DNA from: Spirosoma rhododendri
Lineage (GTDB): Bacteria > Bacteroidota > Bacteroidia > Cytophagales > Spirosomataceae
Reading direction: 5' to 3'
Length of the DNA: 64,000 bases
Assembly: GCF_012849055.1 (NCBI RefSeq)
Contig: NZ_CP051677.1
Span: 4,665,001-4,729,000 of the forward strand
A model generated the notes under the pieces. That model worked only from the letters and a program-made list of their open reading frames with translations. It was not told the DNA's origin and did not search any database. Both the position numbers and the translations under genes were made by a program. This document shows positions 37,379 to 47,199 of the stretch, in pieces (position 1 is the first letter of the stretch; each line of letters opens with the position of its first letter).

Positions 37379-38470
37379 ATGACCCAGCCAGCCAATCCTA
37401 CGCTCTATGTCGGCACATACGCTGTTCGCGACAGCAAAGGCATCTACGTATTCTCGTTCGACCCAAACACCGGAGCGGCTACGTTGCAGCAAACAGTCGA
37501 TGATGGCAAAAGCCCTTCCTTTCTCGCCATTCACCCGTCGGGTCAGTACCTGTACGCGGTCAATGAAGAGGACGAACAAGGCCCGAATCAGTCTGGTACC
37601 GTCAGCGCCTACGCCATCGACCCGCAAACGGGACAGTTGACGTTACTGAACCAGCAACTGACGCAGGGTAAGGCTCCCTGCCATGTCGCTATTGACCGAA
37701 GCGGTAAACTGGCATTTGTATCGAACTACGGGAGTGGCTGCCTGACCGTACTCCCTATTTCGCCGGACGGGTCACTGCACGAAGCCAGCCAGGTGATTCA
37801 GCATACGGGCCATAGCGTCGATCCGGAGCGGCAGGCTTCGCCACACGTTCACTCGGGCGTGGTATCGGGCGACAATCGCTTGCTGTACGTGTCAGATCTG
37901 GGTACGGACACGATTCATGTGTACCAGATCGACGAACAGCAGGGCCGTATCAGCGCCGGTTCGGCAACGCCATACGTACGTGTCTCGGCTGGTTCGGGTC
38001 CCCGCATGCTGGTCGTTCATCCGGGCGATGAATGGCTGTACAGTCTCAAAGAAATGAGCTCGACCGTGGCCCGGCTCCGACGCGACCGGCAGACGAACGC
38101 GGTTGAACTGCTGGAAGATGACATCCCCTTCCTAAGCGACACCTTTACTGGCGAGCGATCAGGGGGCCATATTCACCTGGATACCGACGGGCAGCATCTG
38201 CTGGCGACCAACCGGGGCAACAACACACTGGCAATCTTTGCTTTAGAGGCCGACGGTACGCTTACCCAACGCGGTCTGCACTACACGGGTGGCGACGAAC
38301 CCCGCAACTTCCTGCTCGACGAGCGCAGCGGCTATCTGCTGATTGGCCATCAGGAGTCGGATACGATCACGGTGTTCAAACTGGACACAGACCGTGACAC
38401 CTTGACCGCCACCGGTGACCAGCTTTCCGTTCCCGCACCCGTCTGCCTACTGATGCAGTACAGAGTGTAG
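37379..38470 (+). CDS. Lactonase family beta-propeller protein
   Basis: 363 aa from the ATG at 37379, which opens directly on MTQPANPTLYVGTYAVRDSKGIYVFSF. Seven-bladed propeller of the 6-phosphogluconolactonase (YbhE, PF10282) type, with repeated LAIHPSGQYLYAVNE, CHVAIDRSGKLAFVSNYGSG and LLYVSDLGTDTIHVYQ segments. No signal peptide, so cytoplasmic. It hydrolyses sugar lactones in the known members; the substrate here is unproven. It converges on the NtrY-like kinase gene. Confidence 0.88.
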   Translation: MTQPANPTLYVGTYAVRDSKGIYVFSFDPNTGAATLQQTVDDGKSPSFLAIHPSGQYLYAVNEEDEQGPNQSGTVSAYAIDPQTGQLTLLNQQLTQGKAPCHVAIDRSGKLAFVSNYGSGCLTVLPISPDGSLHEASQVIQHTGHSVDPERQASPHVHSGVVSGDNRLLYVSDLGTDTIHVYQIDEQQGRISAGSATPYVRVSAGSGPRMLVVHPGDEWLYSLKEMSSTVARLRRDRQTNAVELLEDDIPFLSDTFTGERSGGHIHLDTDGQHLLATNRGNNTLAIFALEADGTLTQRGLHYTGGDEPRNFLLDERSGYLLIGHQESDTITVFKLDTDRDTLTATGDQLSVPAPVCLLMQYRV

Positions 38471-38481
38471 GTCCACCTCTG

Positions 38482-39780
38482 TCAGACCATCCCATTACCC
38501 AGTTGATCCCATTCGATGCGGAAGACAGTCCAGCCGTCGGGTTGGGTTTTCAGGGAGAACGTGAAGCCGTGGTTCAGCAGGATGTCGCGGACAACCATCA
38601 GGCCGATACCCTGCCCGGTCGCCTTCGTACTCAGAAAGGGGTCGAATAACCGGTTCGCCAGTTCCGTCGGGATGGGATGACCGTTGTTCAGTACCTGCAA
38701 TCGACGCGCTTCCAGCCGGATTTGCACTTGACGGCCAGCCTCGCAGGCTTCCAGTGCATTCTTCACGATGTTGACCAGCACCTGCTCCAGTTGCCCGACG
38801 TCGACCGACAGGCAAACAGGGTTGTCGGGTACGGCTACGGTAATGGATACCCCCTGTTTCAACGCGGGTGGTCCCATCAGTTGCCCGACCTGCTGCACAA
38901 CATCCCGCAAATCGACCCGCGTTCGGACGGGCGGGGGGATACGAACCACATCGGCAAACCGGCGCATGAACCCGTTCAGCCGGTCGTTGCGGTCGATGGC
39001 GACGTGCATGGCTCGCTGCGAATCGGCGTCGGGCAGTTCCGGTGTTAGCGTTTGCATGATGGAGTTGACCGCCCCGATGGAGTTGTTGACCTCGTGGGCC
39101 ATCATCCGAATCACCTTGCCGTAGGCGTTCTTTTCCGTCGTAATCAGTTCGGCCGTCAGCTCTTCGATGAGCAGAAACTGCCGCGCGAAACCCCGGTCCA
39201 TGAACGTTGCGCGCAGCACCCGATACCGCTCGATGCCGGTCTGCTGAACCAATTGGGGTTGCTCGGCTGGCAGGCCCATAAACTGACTCAGCAGCGGATG
39301 GGCGATCTCGTCGGGCAGTCGATTCAGCAGCGTATCGAGCGGTCGCCGTAGCAGGGTGACGGCTTTAGGATTGGCCGACGTAATGCGACCGTCGTAATCG
39401 AAAATCAGCAGTGCAATGGGTGACGCGTCGATCAGCTTGTCGAGAAACGATTGCTGTTCAGCCTGATGCGTCCGCTCCTGCCGAAGCTGATCGATCATCA
39501 GATTGTAGACCCGGATCAGTTCGTCGACGTCCCGGTTGCCCGTCGGCACGAATTTGATGGTAAAATCCTTGTCGCGGATGGCTTCAATACCCGACCCAAT
39601 ATACTGACCCGGCCGCTGAAAGGTTCGGTACATATCCGCACCGAGCAACAGCGACCCCAGCAATACCACCTCACTACCGACGAGCCATACCGGCTCCGTT
39701 TTGAAGGCCGTGTACGCCAGTCCGGCCAGGGTCAGATGTAAACCGGTCAGGTAGAGCAGGTAACGCGTTAGAAAACTCAT
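38482..39780 (-). CDS. NtrY-like sensor histidine kinase
   Basis: 432 aa. Two TM helices lie at about 8-25 and 32-49 with almost no periplasmic loop, so it senses membrane or cytoplasmic cues. A HAMP-like linker follows, then PAS (DASPIALLIFDYDGRITSANPKA, 117-140), HisKA with His229 (MMAHEVNNSIGAV) and HATPase_c (NIVKNALEACEAG; GQGIGLMVVRDIL). Its start overlaps the NtrC-type regulator stop by 4 nt. Last gene of the seven-gene ABC-exporter operon. Confidence 0.9.
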   Translation of the reverse strand: MSFLTRYLLYLTGLHLTLAGLAYTAFKTEPVWLVGSEVVLLGSLLLGADMYRTFQRPGQYIGSGIEAIRDKDFTIKFVPTGNRDVDELIRVYNLMIDQLRQERTHQAEQQSFLDKLIDASPIALLIFDYDGRITSANPKAVTLLRRPLDTLLNRLPDEIAHPLLSQFMGLPAEQPQLVQQTGIERYRVLRATFMDRGFARQFLLIEELTAELITTEKNAYGKVIRMMAHEVNNSIGAVNSIMQTLTPELPDADSQRAMHVAIDRNDRLNGFMRRFADVVRIPPPVRTRVDLRDVVQQVGQLMGPPALKQGVSITVAVPDNPVCLSVDVGQLEQVLVNIVKNALEACEAGRQVQIRLEARRLQVLNNGHPIPTELANRLFDPFLSTKATGQGIGLMVVRDILLNHGFTFSLKTQPDGWTVFRIEWDQLGNGMV

Positions 39781-41144
39781 TCGTCGGCGGAGTAGGCGAT
39801 GCCGAATTTATCCAGTCGGCGGTAAAGCGCAAAGCGCGTGATCCCCAGCGACCGGGCTACCTTGCTCACCCGGTTCTGGTGAAAGGCCATAGCCTGCTGA
39901 ATCATCTGCTGTTCCATCTGATCCAGCGTCAGGCTACCAACCTGCGGTAACCGCACAGCCGCTGTCGGCACCGATGGCGGAACGTATCTCTCGAAGTCGG
40001 CGACAGTCAGTTCGTTGCCGGGAACGAGCAGGGCGGTTCGCTCCACCAGATTTTTCAGTTGCCGAACATTCCCCGGCAACGGTAACGCCTTCAGCCAGCT
40101 AAGAGCCTCGTCGCTGACGCGCAGATCGGGCCGATTATAGAGTACTTTCAGGTTGTCGAGGAAAAACCGAACCAGCGTGGGAATGTCATTGGCGCGCTGA
40201 CGAAGGGCGGGTAAGGGTATCGTAATCAGGTTGATTCGGTAAAATAAATCCTCCCGAAACGTGCCCTGCGCGACCATCGCTTCCAGATCGCGGTTCGTTG
40301 CGCAGATCACCCGCACGTCGACCGCCTTGGGTTTGCTGCTGCCCAGCGGCTCGAACGTCCGGTCCTGTAGGACGCGCAGGAGCTTTACCTGCGAAGCCGG
40401 TGCCAGATCACCGATTTCATCCAGAAAAATACTCCCTTTGTTCGCCAGCTCGAAGCGCCCGACGCGGTCGGCTTTGGCATCGGTAAAGGCCCCGCGCACG
40501 TGACCGAAGAGTTCGCTCTCGAACAGCGTTTCGGAGATGCCGCCCAGATTGACCTTGACGAAGGGTTGCCGCTTTCGGCGGCTGTTCTGGTGGATGGCTT
40601 CGGCAATGAGTTCCTTACCCGTGCCGCTTTCGCCGGTAATAAGAACGGGGGCATCGGTCGGCGCAATCCGGCCAACGGTCGTCAGCACGTCGAGCAGTTT
40701 CGGATCATTGCCCACGATGTTATCAAACTGAAACTGCTCATCGAGCTGCCGCCGACTAACTGACCGGGTATCGGTACCAGCCAGTTTGATGGCTGTCTCA
40801 GCGGCTTGCAACAGATAGTCATTCTGCCAGGGCTTGGTAATAAAATCGCTGGCACCGGCCTTCATTCCCTCAACGGCCAGTTCGATTGTCCCCCAGCCCG
40901 TCAGCAGAATTACCGGCACGGCGGGCAACCGCTCCCGGATGCGTCGCAGCAGCCGCAGCCCGTCGTCGCCCGACGTGTCGATTGAAAAATTCATGTCCAG
41001 CACAATCAGTGCGGGCGTTTCCTGGTCCAGTACCTCGTTTGTTTCGAAGGGGCCGTCGGCCACGCGCACGCGGTACCCCGCTTTCCTGAACAACAGCGAA
41101 AGCGAGGTTTGAATGGCGGTATCGTCGTCGATGACAAGAATCAT
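39777..41144 (-). CDS. NtrC-family sigma-54-dependent response regulator
   Basis: 455 aa. Receiver with the acidic triad in VIDDD (4-8), phospho-Asp50 and Lys104. AAA+ domain: Walker A GESGTGKE (171-178) and Walker B SIFLDEIGDL (238-247). The sigma-54-contact loop reads GAFTDA (218-223) rather than GAFTGA. The Fis-type C-terminal HTH has VSKVARSLGITRFALYRRLDKFGI. It likely activates its own operon from the site at 47200-47225. Its ATG lies 1 nt after the upstream permease stop. Confidence 0.93.
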   Translation of the reverse strand: MILVIDDDTAIQTSLSLLFRKAGYRVRVADGPFETNEVLDQETPALIVLDMNFSIDTSGDDGLRLLRRIRERLPAVPVILLTGWGTIELAVEGMKAGASDFITKPWQNDYLLQAAETAIKLAGTDTRSVSRRQLDEQFQFDNIVGNDPKLLDVLTTVGRIAPTDAPVLITGESGTGKELIAEAIHQNSRRKRQPFVKVNLGGISETLFESELFGHVRGAFTDAKADRVGRFELANKGSIFLDEIGDLAPASQVKLLRVLQDRTFEPLGSSKPKAVDVRVICATNRDLEAMVAQGTFREDLFYRINLITIPLPALRQRANDIPTLVRFFLDNLKVLYNRPDLRVSDEALSWLKALPLPGNVRQLKNLVERTALLVPGNELTVADFERYVPPSVPTAAVRLPQVGSLTLDQMEQQMIQQAMAFHQNRVSKVARSLGITRFALYRRLDKFGIAYSADE

Positions 41145-41145
41145 A

Positions 41146-42300
41146 TTACTCTTCGTGCAGGGCGGTGGCGGGTTGAATCAGCGCAGCCTGCCGACTGGGA
41201 AACAGGGCGCAGAGCGTCACGATCAGGTAGATGATGAGCATGGCAATGCCCATCGCCGTCACATACACACCCACCCGAAGATCGAACACGTTCAGCAGCG
41301 GAAACTGCACCGCCAGCAGCAGCCCAATCAGGATGGCAAAGGTAGCCAACACCCAGGTTTCGCCCACAAACTGGGTCGATACACCGCTGCCGGTAGCCCC
41401 AATCGCCCGGCGCAGTCCAATCTCACTCCGACGCCGGGTGATGCTCAGATTGAGTACCCCGAACAGCCCCAGCGCAACGTTGATGAGCAGGAAGCCACAG
41501 ACGATCGACGCAATGATAATCGGCACCAGTACCAGGTTATGCTGATTCTTACGCGAGTCGGTCAGGTAATCGACTTCGACACCCCAACCCGGCAGTTGCG
41601 ACGCGATAGCTTTAACCATCGTGGCTTCGAAGGCCGCGTCGGTGCCGGGCTTGACCCGAACCAGTATCGTATTTATCCACGTGTTGTTGGCCCTGGCTAG
41701 CTCAAACAGGGCGGGTCGGTTGGCCATAAACTCCCCCTTCGCTTTGAAATTATCGATTACCCCGACGATTTTGTACTGGTCGTTTACGATTTTACCCAGC
41801 GGATTTTCGGCAGCGAACAGTTCTTTTCGCATCTGCTCATTGATAACAACGGGCCTATACTTACCCACGCTGTCGGCACTGCGGTACCAATGTCCCGTGG
41901 GCACGGCGATACCAAGCGTGTTGGCAAAGTTGTCGTCCGTCGAGTAATAATCAGCTTGTACGTCATGCTTTTTATACGTGATACTACTGCCGTTCTGGTA
42001 GGCAGAAAAGGGGAAATTATCGCCCATACCTGACGCCGATTCAACCGCCGGGTAGGTTCTGACGCGCTGAATTATACGCAGTAATTTACTGGCCACATCC
42101 GTCGTATCCTGGTTGTTGTGCAGCTGAACGGCCCACACGTTATCATAGGTGAACCCCAGCGGCTCCTGGTACTTTCTGACATTGACCACGATCAGGGTAG
42201 ACAGGCCAAACAGCACCATAAACGACGCCCAGATCTCAACGATCAATAGCGTGTGCGCCCGCTTTTTATTCCAGATGAGTCTAAACAGATGACGTATCAT
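41146..42300 (-). CDS. MacB-like ABC permease subunit 2
   Basis: 384 aa. One TM is at the N-terminus (about 18-40), followed by the periplasmic MacB_PCD-type domain (50-255). A FtsX-like core with three TM follows, beginning IIIASIVCGFLLINVALGLFGVLN and including the coupling motif RRRSEIGLRRAIGATG. It lacks a fused ATPase. It partners with the permease at 42353 and the ATPase at 43702. Probably exports a small molecule or peptide, or acts as a mechanotransmitter like MacB. Confidence 0.87.
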   Translation of the reverse strand: MIRHLFRLIWNKKRAHTLLIVEIWASFMVLFGLSTLIVVNVRKYQEPLGFTYDNVWAVQLHNNQDTTDVASKLLRIIQRVRTYPAVESASGMGDNFPFSAYQNGSSITYKKHDVQADYYSTDDNFANTLGIAVPTGHWYRSADSVGKYRPVVINEQMRKELFAAENPLGKIVNDQYKIVGVIDNFKAKGEFMANRPALFELARANNTWINTILVRVKPGTDAAFEATMVKAIASQLPGWGVEVDYLTDSRKNQHNLVLVPIIIASIVCGFLLINVALGLFGVLNLSITRRRSEIGLRRAIGATGSGVSTQFVGETWVLATFAILIGLLLAVQFPLLNVFDLRVGVYVTAMGIAMLIIYLIVTLCALFPSRQAALIQPATALHEE

Positions 42301-42352
42301 AATTGAGTGATTGAATTACTGAATGATTGAATGGATGATACGCGCCTTCGCC

Positions 42353-43600
42353 TTACGCTTTCAGCGCGTCGGCGATGGACAGCTTCGACATGCGTAGGGC
42401 CGGTACGACTCCTGACAGGAAACCGAACAGCAGGCAAACCAACAGACTGATAATGAACACGCTCAGATTGATGGTCAGATCAGCGTATGCAATCCAGCCG
42501 CTTTGATTGATGAAGTGAATGACAATCCCGGTCAGCACCAGCGCAATGACCCCACCGATAAACGTGATAAAAATATTCTCGATGATGAATTGCCAGACCA
42601 GCGTTTTGACGGATGCCCCGAAGGCTTTCCGAATACCGATCTCCGATGCCCGCTCCATAATCCGGCTGACGTTTACGTTTACCAGATTGATGGCTGGTAG
42701 GCCAAGCAGCATAAACAGCACGAAGGCAATGACGCCAAAGAGAATCGTTCGCAGACCGGTATCTCTTGCCAGCACGGGCCGGAGAAAGTTATCGGCGTAC
42801 GTCTCCGCGTTCAATTCCAGTGTGGTGTACTTGGCGCCGTAGTACGTGATCGGCAGTGGGATCTGATCCATTCGCTGCTGAAATTCAGCCTGAACAGCGG
42901 GAATATCAGCGCTCTTCTTAGCCAGGATTATACTGATATAGTTGCCCCGTATGCCGCTCTCCTGATAATTACTTCTGGGTGTGGTGTACGGAAAATACAC
43001 GTCGGCATAAGAGAACGGACGGGTAAACGGACTGCCCTTGACAACCCCGATGACGCGATAGCGTACGTTTTCGATCTCGATCGGTTTTCCAACAACCGAT
43101 TCTTCCCCCCGACCGAAGTACTGATTCCGCAGGTCGTCGTTGATCACCACCACATAGTCGCCGTTGGCGATGTTCTGCTCCGTGTAAGGTTTTCCGTCGA
43201 TGAACGTGAAGTCCATGACCCGCCAGAAGTCCGCGTCGGTGAACTTTGTATTCAGCTTGATCTTTTGCGACCCGACATACGCATTTGAACTGTTGACGAA
43301 CGTGCAGATCGTCGCTCGTTCGGGCGTTTTGAGGCTTTTGACGTTATCGGTCAAAAACCGAAAACTCATAGGCCCCGAGCTTTGCCCCTGCTGAGTCGAA
43401 TCCCGCAGCGCCATCTGCATAATGTACAGCGAACGATCGCGTTTCGTCTCGGGGTAATGCGGCCCGAGCAGATGATCCAGAAACGAGGTCAGCACCATCA
43501 GCACAGTCAGCGTCAGGCTGATACCGAAGAGCGTGATAAACGTGTAGACCGGGTGCCGCATCAGCACCTTCCAGGCGATTTTGATGTAGTTGGTTATCAT
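42353..43600 (-). CDS. MacB-like ABC permease subunit 1
   Basis: 415 aa from the ATG at 43600 (MITNYIKIAWKVLMRHPVYT). In-frame sequence further upstream is the repeat at 43608-43726 and is unlikely to be coding. N-terminal TM, periplasmic MacB_PCD domain (60-290), then three TM with the FtsX motif IMERASEIGIRKAFGAS. Together with the 41146 product it makes a heterodimeric permease. Confidence 0.88.
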   Translation of the reverse strand: MITNYIKIAWKVLMRHPVYTFITLFGISLTLTVLMVLTSFLDHLLGPHYPETKRDRSLYIMQMALRDSTQQGQSSGPMSFRFLTDNVKSLKTPERATICTFVNSSNAYVGSQKIKLNTKFTDADFWRVMDFTFIDGKPYTEQNIANGDYVVVINDDLRNQYFGRGEESVVGKPIEIENVRYRVIGVVKGSPFTRPFSYADVYFPYTTPRSNYQESGIRGNYISIILAKKSADIPAVQAEFQQRMDQIPLPITYYGAKYTTLELNAETYADNFLRPVLARDTGLRTILFGVIAFVLFMLLGLPAINLVNVNVSRIMERASEIGIRKAFGASVKTLVWQFIIENIFITFIGGVIALVLTGIVIHFINQSGWIAYADLTINLSVFIISLLVCLLFGFLSGVVPALRMSKLSIADALKA

Positions 43601-43607
43601 AATTTTA

Positions 43608-43726
43608 AAGAGTGAAAGAGCGAAAGAATGAAAGAGCGATTGGCTAACGCAGGTTATGTTCCACTTCGTCGACCACAATGGAGCGACCGAACTTCGCTCT
43701 TTCATTCTTTCACTCTTTCGCTCTTT
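43608..43726. repeat. AAAGAGTG/AAAGAGCG inverted repeat in the operon
   Basis: Purine-rich 43608-43639 and pyrimidine-rich 43694-43726 are complementary with two mismatches. Each arm is made of GAAAGAG-like units. The right arm overlaps the last codons of the ATPase gene (LKSERVKE). The structure separates the ATPase from the first permease. Confidence 0.6.
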
Positions 43727-44403
43727 AATACCGCATCCCCGACCATCGAGCCGTCGAATAGCCGTACGAGCCGGTGCGTTTTTTTGGCCATCGCTTCGTC
43801 GTGCGTTACCATCACGATGGTGCTGCCGTCGGTGTTGAGTTGCTGGAGGATGTTCATGATCTCGTTGCCCATCACACTGTCGAGGTTACCCGTCGGTTCG
43901 TCGGCCAGCACGATGGCGGGGTTGCCGACGATGGCGCGGGCAATGGCGACGCGCTGTTTTTGTCCACCCGACAACTGCCCCGGAAAATGGCTCATGCGGT
44001 TGCTTAGCCCCACTTTTTCGAGGGCCTCCTTCGCCATCGCCCGGCGCGACGCCCCCGCCGGATCGCCCTTCCGATACAGCAGCGGAATCTCCACGTTGTC
44101 GAGTACCGACAGGTCGTTGATCAGGTGAAAGCTCTGGAAAATGAAGCCGATCTGCTGATTCCGCAATTGGGCCAGCTCTTTGTCGCGGTACTGCGTAACG
44201 AGCTGACCCGCAATCTCGACGGTACCTTTGCTGGGCGTATCGAGCAGGCCCATCAGGTTCATCAGCGTCGATTTACCGCAGCCGCTGGGGCCCATAATCG
44301 ACAGAAATTCACCGGCGGCAACGTGCAGGTTGATGGTGCTTAGGGCCAGCGTTTCGATGCTGCTGGTGCGGTACACCTTTTCGATGTTGGTCAGTTTAAT
44401 CAT
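43702..44403 (-). CDS. ABC transporter ATPase, MacB/LolD type
   Basis: 233 aa. Walker A GPSGCGKS (39-46), Q-loop FIFQSFHLI, signature LSGGQKQR (near 144), Walker B IVLADEPTGNLDS (near 164) and the H-loop VMVTHDE. Its start overlaps the TolC gene stop by 4 nt (ATGA). The last residues come from an intergenic repeat arm, suggesting the stop moved into it. It powers the two permeases encoded downstream. Confidence 0.93.
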   Translation of the reverse strand: MIKLTNIEKVYRTSSIETLALSTINLHVAAGEFLSIMGPSGCGKSTLMNLMGLLDTPSKGTVEIAGQLVTQYRDKELAQLRNQQIGFIFQSFHLINDLSVLDNVEIPLLYRKGDPAGASRRAMAKEALEKVGLSNRMSHFPGQLSGGQKQRVAIARAIVGNPAIVLADEPTGNLDSVMGNEIMNILQQLNTDGSTIVMVTHDEAMAKKTHRLVRLFDGSMVGDAVLKSERVKE

Positions 44404-45854
44404 CGGGATTGTGTCAGTTTCTGATTGGTTTCAAAATCGTATAAAGTCAATAGCCGGATTGTGTAATAGACCTGCCAGTAGTCGCGCAGGGCCAGGATCG
44501 CGTCGCGCCGGGCGCGGTCTTTGTCCTGAGTAGCAATGCCCAGATCGGTGACGCTCAGGTCACTGAGTTTAAACCGGTCTTGGGCAATCTGGTAGCGGTT
44601 CTGCGCAATCTGATCGGCTTCGGCGGTCAGCGTCACCTGCTGCCGCAGCATGTCAAGCAAAGTCACCTGCGTGTAAATCTGCTGTTCCATGCTGCGCTTG
44701 TTCTGCTCAACGATCTGTACCGTCAGTTGCTGGGTGGCCAACGCCGTCTCGGTACGTGCTTTGGCCCGGCCCCACGTCATGATCGGTAGCACGAACTGAA
44801 TTTCGACAAACTGCCGGTCCTGCGGCTGAACATATAAATCCGTCGGACGACTCCCCCGGTTCGACAGCCCGAAGCTGGCGTTCAGCGTTGCATTCAGTCC
44901 GTTTTCTTTCCGGGCCTTTTCCAGATCACGGTCGGCTTCGAGCTGCTGCCGCCGGAAGGTGAGCGCGGCCGATCGGTTGGCAAACGCTTGTTCCAATGCC
45001 AGCTTGATGTCGACGGTGAACGGGTTCAACCGGTTGGGAATAGCCAGCGCCAGTGGCCGGTCGTCGCGGGAGCCGACGAACGAGCGGAGTTTGAGCGCGG
45101 CTACTTCCGCCGTTTGCCGGGCCGATGCGAGGTCTTTCTGGGCGTTCAGCACGCTGAGCTGGAGTTGGAGCAGGTCGTTGCGGGAAATCCGGCCCAGGGT
45201 CAGTTTGTGCTGGGCGATTTTGTAGAGCGTGTCGTTGTTGGCGCGGTTGGTTTCGGCAATTTGAAGGTTTACCTGCGCCACCAGCAGATCGAAGTAGAAG
45301 CCCGTTGCGTCGAGAGCGACCTGCTCCATCGCTTCGATGTATTGCTGATTGCTTTCGGCATAGCGCAGCGGCTCGGTCTGGCGGTCCCACTTCATCTGGT
45401 TAAACCGAAACAGCGGCTGACTCAGCCCGACCTCAAACGGGACGCCGTTGTAGAGCGTGTTTTTCGCCAGAAAATTGTCGAACCGCTGGACCTGCTGTTG
45501 CACGTAAATCGACCCGCCCGTGAGGGGAATGTTCTGACTCAGCGACAGACTAAGAATCGAATTGTTGTTCGATACGGGTTGAAACACGATGGTGCCGTCG
45601 GGCTGGATCACCTGCACGAACGAGCGGGTAAAGCTGGGCAGCGACCCGCTCAGACTCAATTGCGGTTTGAAGCCCGCCATGAATGTACGGAAGGTCCAAT
45701 AGTTGGTTTTCTGTAGTGTAGCCGCCTGTTTTCCAGCCAGCGACTGCTCACGGGCCAGCGACACCACATCATCAAGGGTCAGCGAAACGGGCTGAGCCAG
45801 CGCAGCCGATGCGGTCAGCAGCCCGGCCAGCAAAAGGGTAAAACGGTGGCTCAT
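44400..45854 (-). CDS. TolC-like outer membrane factor of the ABC exporter
   Basis: 484 aa with a Sec signal (LLLAGLLTASAALAQ). Two OEP helical repeats, about 30-230 and 275-475. Notable segments are LSLSLSQNIPLTGGSIYVQQQVQRF and VEIQFVLPIMTWGRAKARTETA. It provides the outer-membrane duct for the MacB-like exporter. It overlaps the adaptor stop and the ATPase start by 4 nt each, so the operon is tightly coupled. Confidence 0.9.
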   Translation of the reverse strand: MSHRFTLLLAGLLTASAALAQPVSLTLDDVVSLAREQSLAGKQAATLQKTNYWTFRTFMAGFKPQLSLSGSLPSFTRSFVQVIQPDGTIVFQPVSNNNSILSLSLSQNIPLTGGSIYVQQQVQRFDNFLAKNTLYNGVPFEVGLSQPLFRFNQMKWDRQTEPLRYAESNQQYIEAMEQVALDATGFYFDLLVAQVNLQIAETNRANNDTLYKIAQHKLTLGRISRNDLLQLQLSVLNAQKDLASARQTAEVAALKLRSFVGSRDDRPLALAIPNRLNPFTVDIKLALEQAFANRSAALTFRRQQLEADRDLEKARKENGLNATLNASFGLSNRGSRPTDLYVQPQDRQFVEIQFVLPIMTWGRAKARTETALATQQLTVQIVEQNKRSMEQQIYTQVTLLDMLRQQVTLTAEADQIAQNRYQIAQDRFKLSDLSVTDLGIATQDKDRARRDAILALRDYWQVYYTIRLLTLYDFETNQKLTQSR

Positions 45855-47106
45855 GGGGTTGGGTCGATGGTTAGTTCCTGCACGTGTTCATACTCGCTGA
45901 GGTCGGTCAGAATGACGCGCTCGCCCGGCTGCACCCCGCTTTTCAGCTCGACCCAGTCGATGTTCGACAGGCCCGTTTCGACCTCGCGCCGAACGGCTTT
46001 GGTCGGGCTGGTCAGCACCCAGACGAACTGCTGCCGTTTGCCCTTGAACGTCGGCCCGTTGGCCACCCGCACCGTCCGGGCCCGGCGGTTGGTCACCACA
46101 AACACGTCGACTTTCTGGTTGGGCCGCAGCGAGGCATGCCGGTTGTTTTCGAGGTCGATGCTGAACTGTACCGTGCCGTTCTGCACGGCTGGTTTGACCT
46201 GTGTAATCTGCCCCGCAAGTCCGTTTCGTTGACCCGCACGATGACCGGCTGCCCTGTTTTAAGCTGATCGGCATAGACGTCGGCGCAGGACCCATCGACC
46301 CGGAAGCTGCCCAGATCGGCCAGTTTTGCCAGCATATCGCCCTCATTTACAGCGGAGCCGATGCGTTCGTTGACCCAGGTCAGCACCCCGGCGCGGTCGG
46401 TCAGGATATCGGCCTGCCGGAGTTTGTGCGCCATCACCCGCAGGTTGGTAGCCTCGACCTGCGCCTGTAGCTGCGACTCGCGCAAACTGGCCCGCATCGA
46501 CTGCCGATTATAAGTCAGGCTGTTTTCGAGTTGCTTCTTTTCCAGCCGGGCGATGTTCAGCGCGGTTTCGGCCTGCACCACATCTTCCGGCGTTTGTCCG
46601 CCGACCTGCACCAGCCGCCGGGCGTGATCGAGATTGGCCTGTAGTTTATTGATGTTGAGCGCCTTGATCTGGTCGTTCAGGTCCGCATCGGCCAGGTCTT
46701 TGTCCAGTTTTAGCCGGAGTTGATCGATACCGTTCTGCCGGAGGGCCAGTTGATCGTTGACCTTATCGTATTCGATCTTCGTCAGCGACTTGTCGAGTTC
46801 CAGAATCGGTTGGCCCGCCCGGACGCGGGTACCGGGCGTCAACAGCACCCGTTTGATACTGGCCTGAATTGGGCTGGTGATGATCTGCTCGTAAGCGGGC
46901 ATTACCTCCCCCGTTGCCGACAGCGTATTCTCAACGGCCCCAATCTCCGCCACCGCCGAGCGAATCTTACTGGCCTCGACCGACGTGTTCAGTAACTGCC
47001 GGAAGCCAATACCAACGGCCAGCAGCCCGGCCAGAACGACCAGTATCCAACCCGTTTTCTTCCGGCGGGATTGGCTTACGTATTCAGGGGCTAGTTCACG
47101 ATCCAT
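45851..47106 (-). pseudogene. MacA/HlyD-type adaptor of the ABC exporter, frameshifted
   Basis: The first frame (from the ATG at 47106) carries a TM (GWILVVLAGLLAVGIGF, 19-35), the lipoyl half (GEVMPAYEQIITSPIQASIKRVLLTPGTRVRAGQ), a long coiled-coil hairpin (about 100-215) and VRVNETDLRG. The second (to 45851) resumes QITQVKPAVQNGTVQFSIDL and ends in the usual GVQPGERVILTDLS. They join if one base is added to the four-C run at 46210-46213. Restored length is about 418 aa. First gene of the seven-gene operon. Confidence 0.85.
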
Positions 47107-47131
47107 CAGTGTGCGTTTTCCCTCTTACTAC

Positions 47132-47147
47132 GCCAAAGACGATGCCA
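47132..47147 (-). promoter_or_regulatory. Candidate sigma-54 promoter
   Basis: Read leftward, TGGCATC-N4-TTGG matches the -24 TGGC element and most of the -12 TTGC element, which has G in place of C. Spacing is correct. It is 26 bp upstream of the adaptor ATG. Support comes from the NtrC-type regulator in the same operon and from the upstream palindrome. The -12 mismatch keeps confidence modest. Confidence 0.45.
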
Positions 47148-47199
47148 GCCAGTTATCTGTTGATTTTCAAACCATTACCCCTAAGTAAGTAGATTCAAA

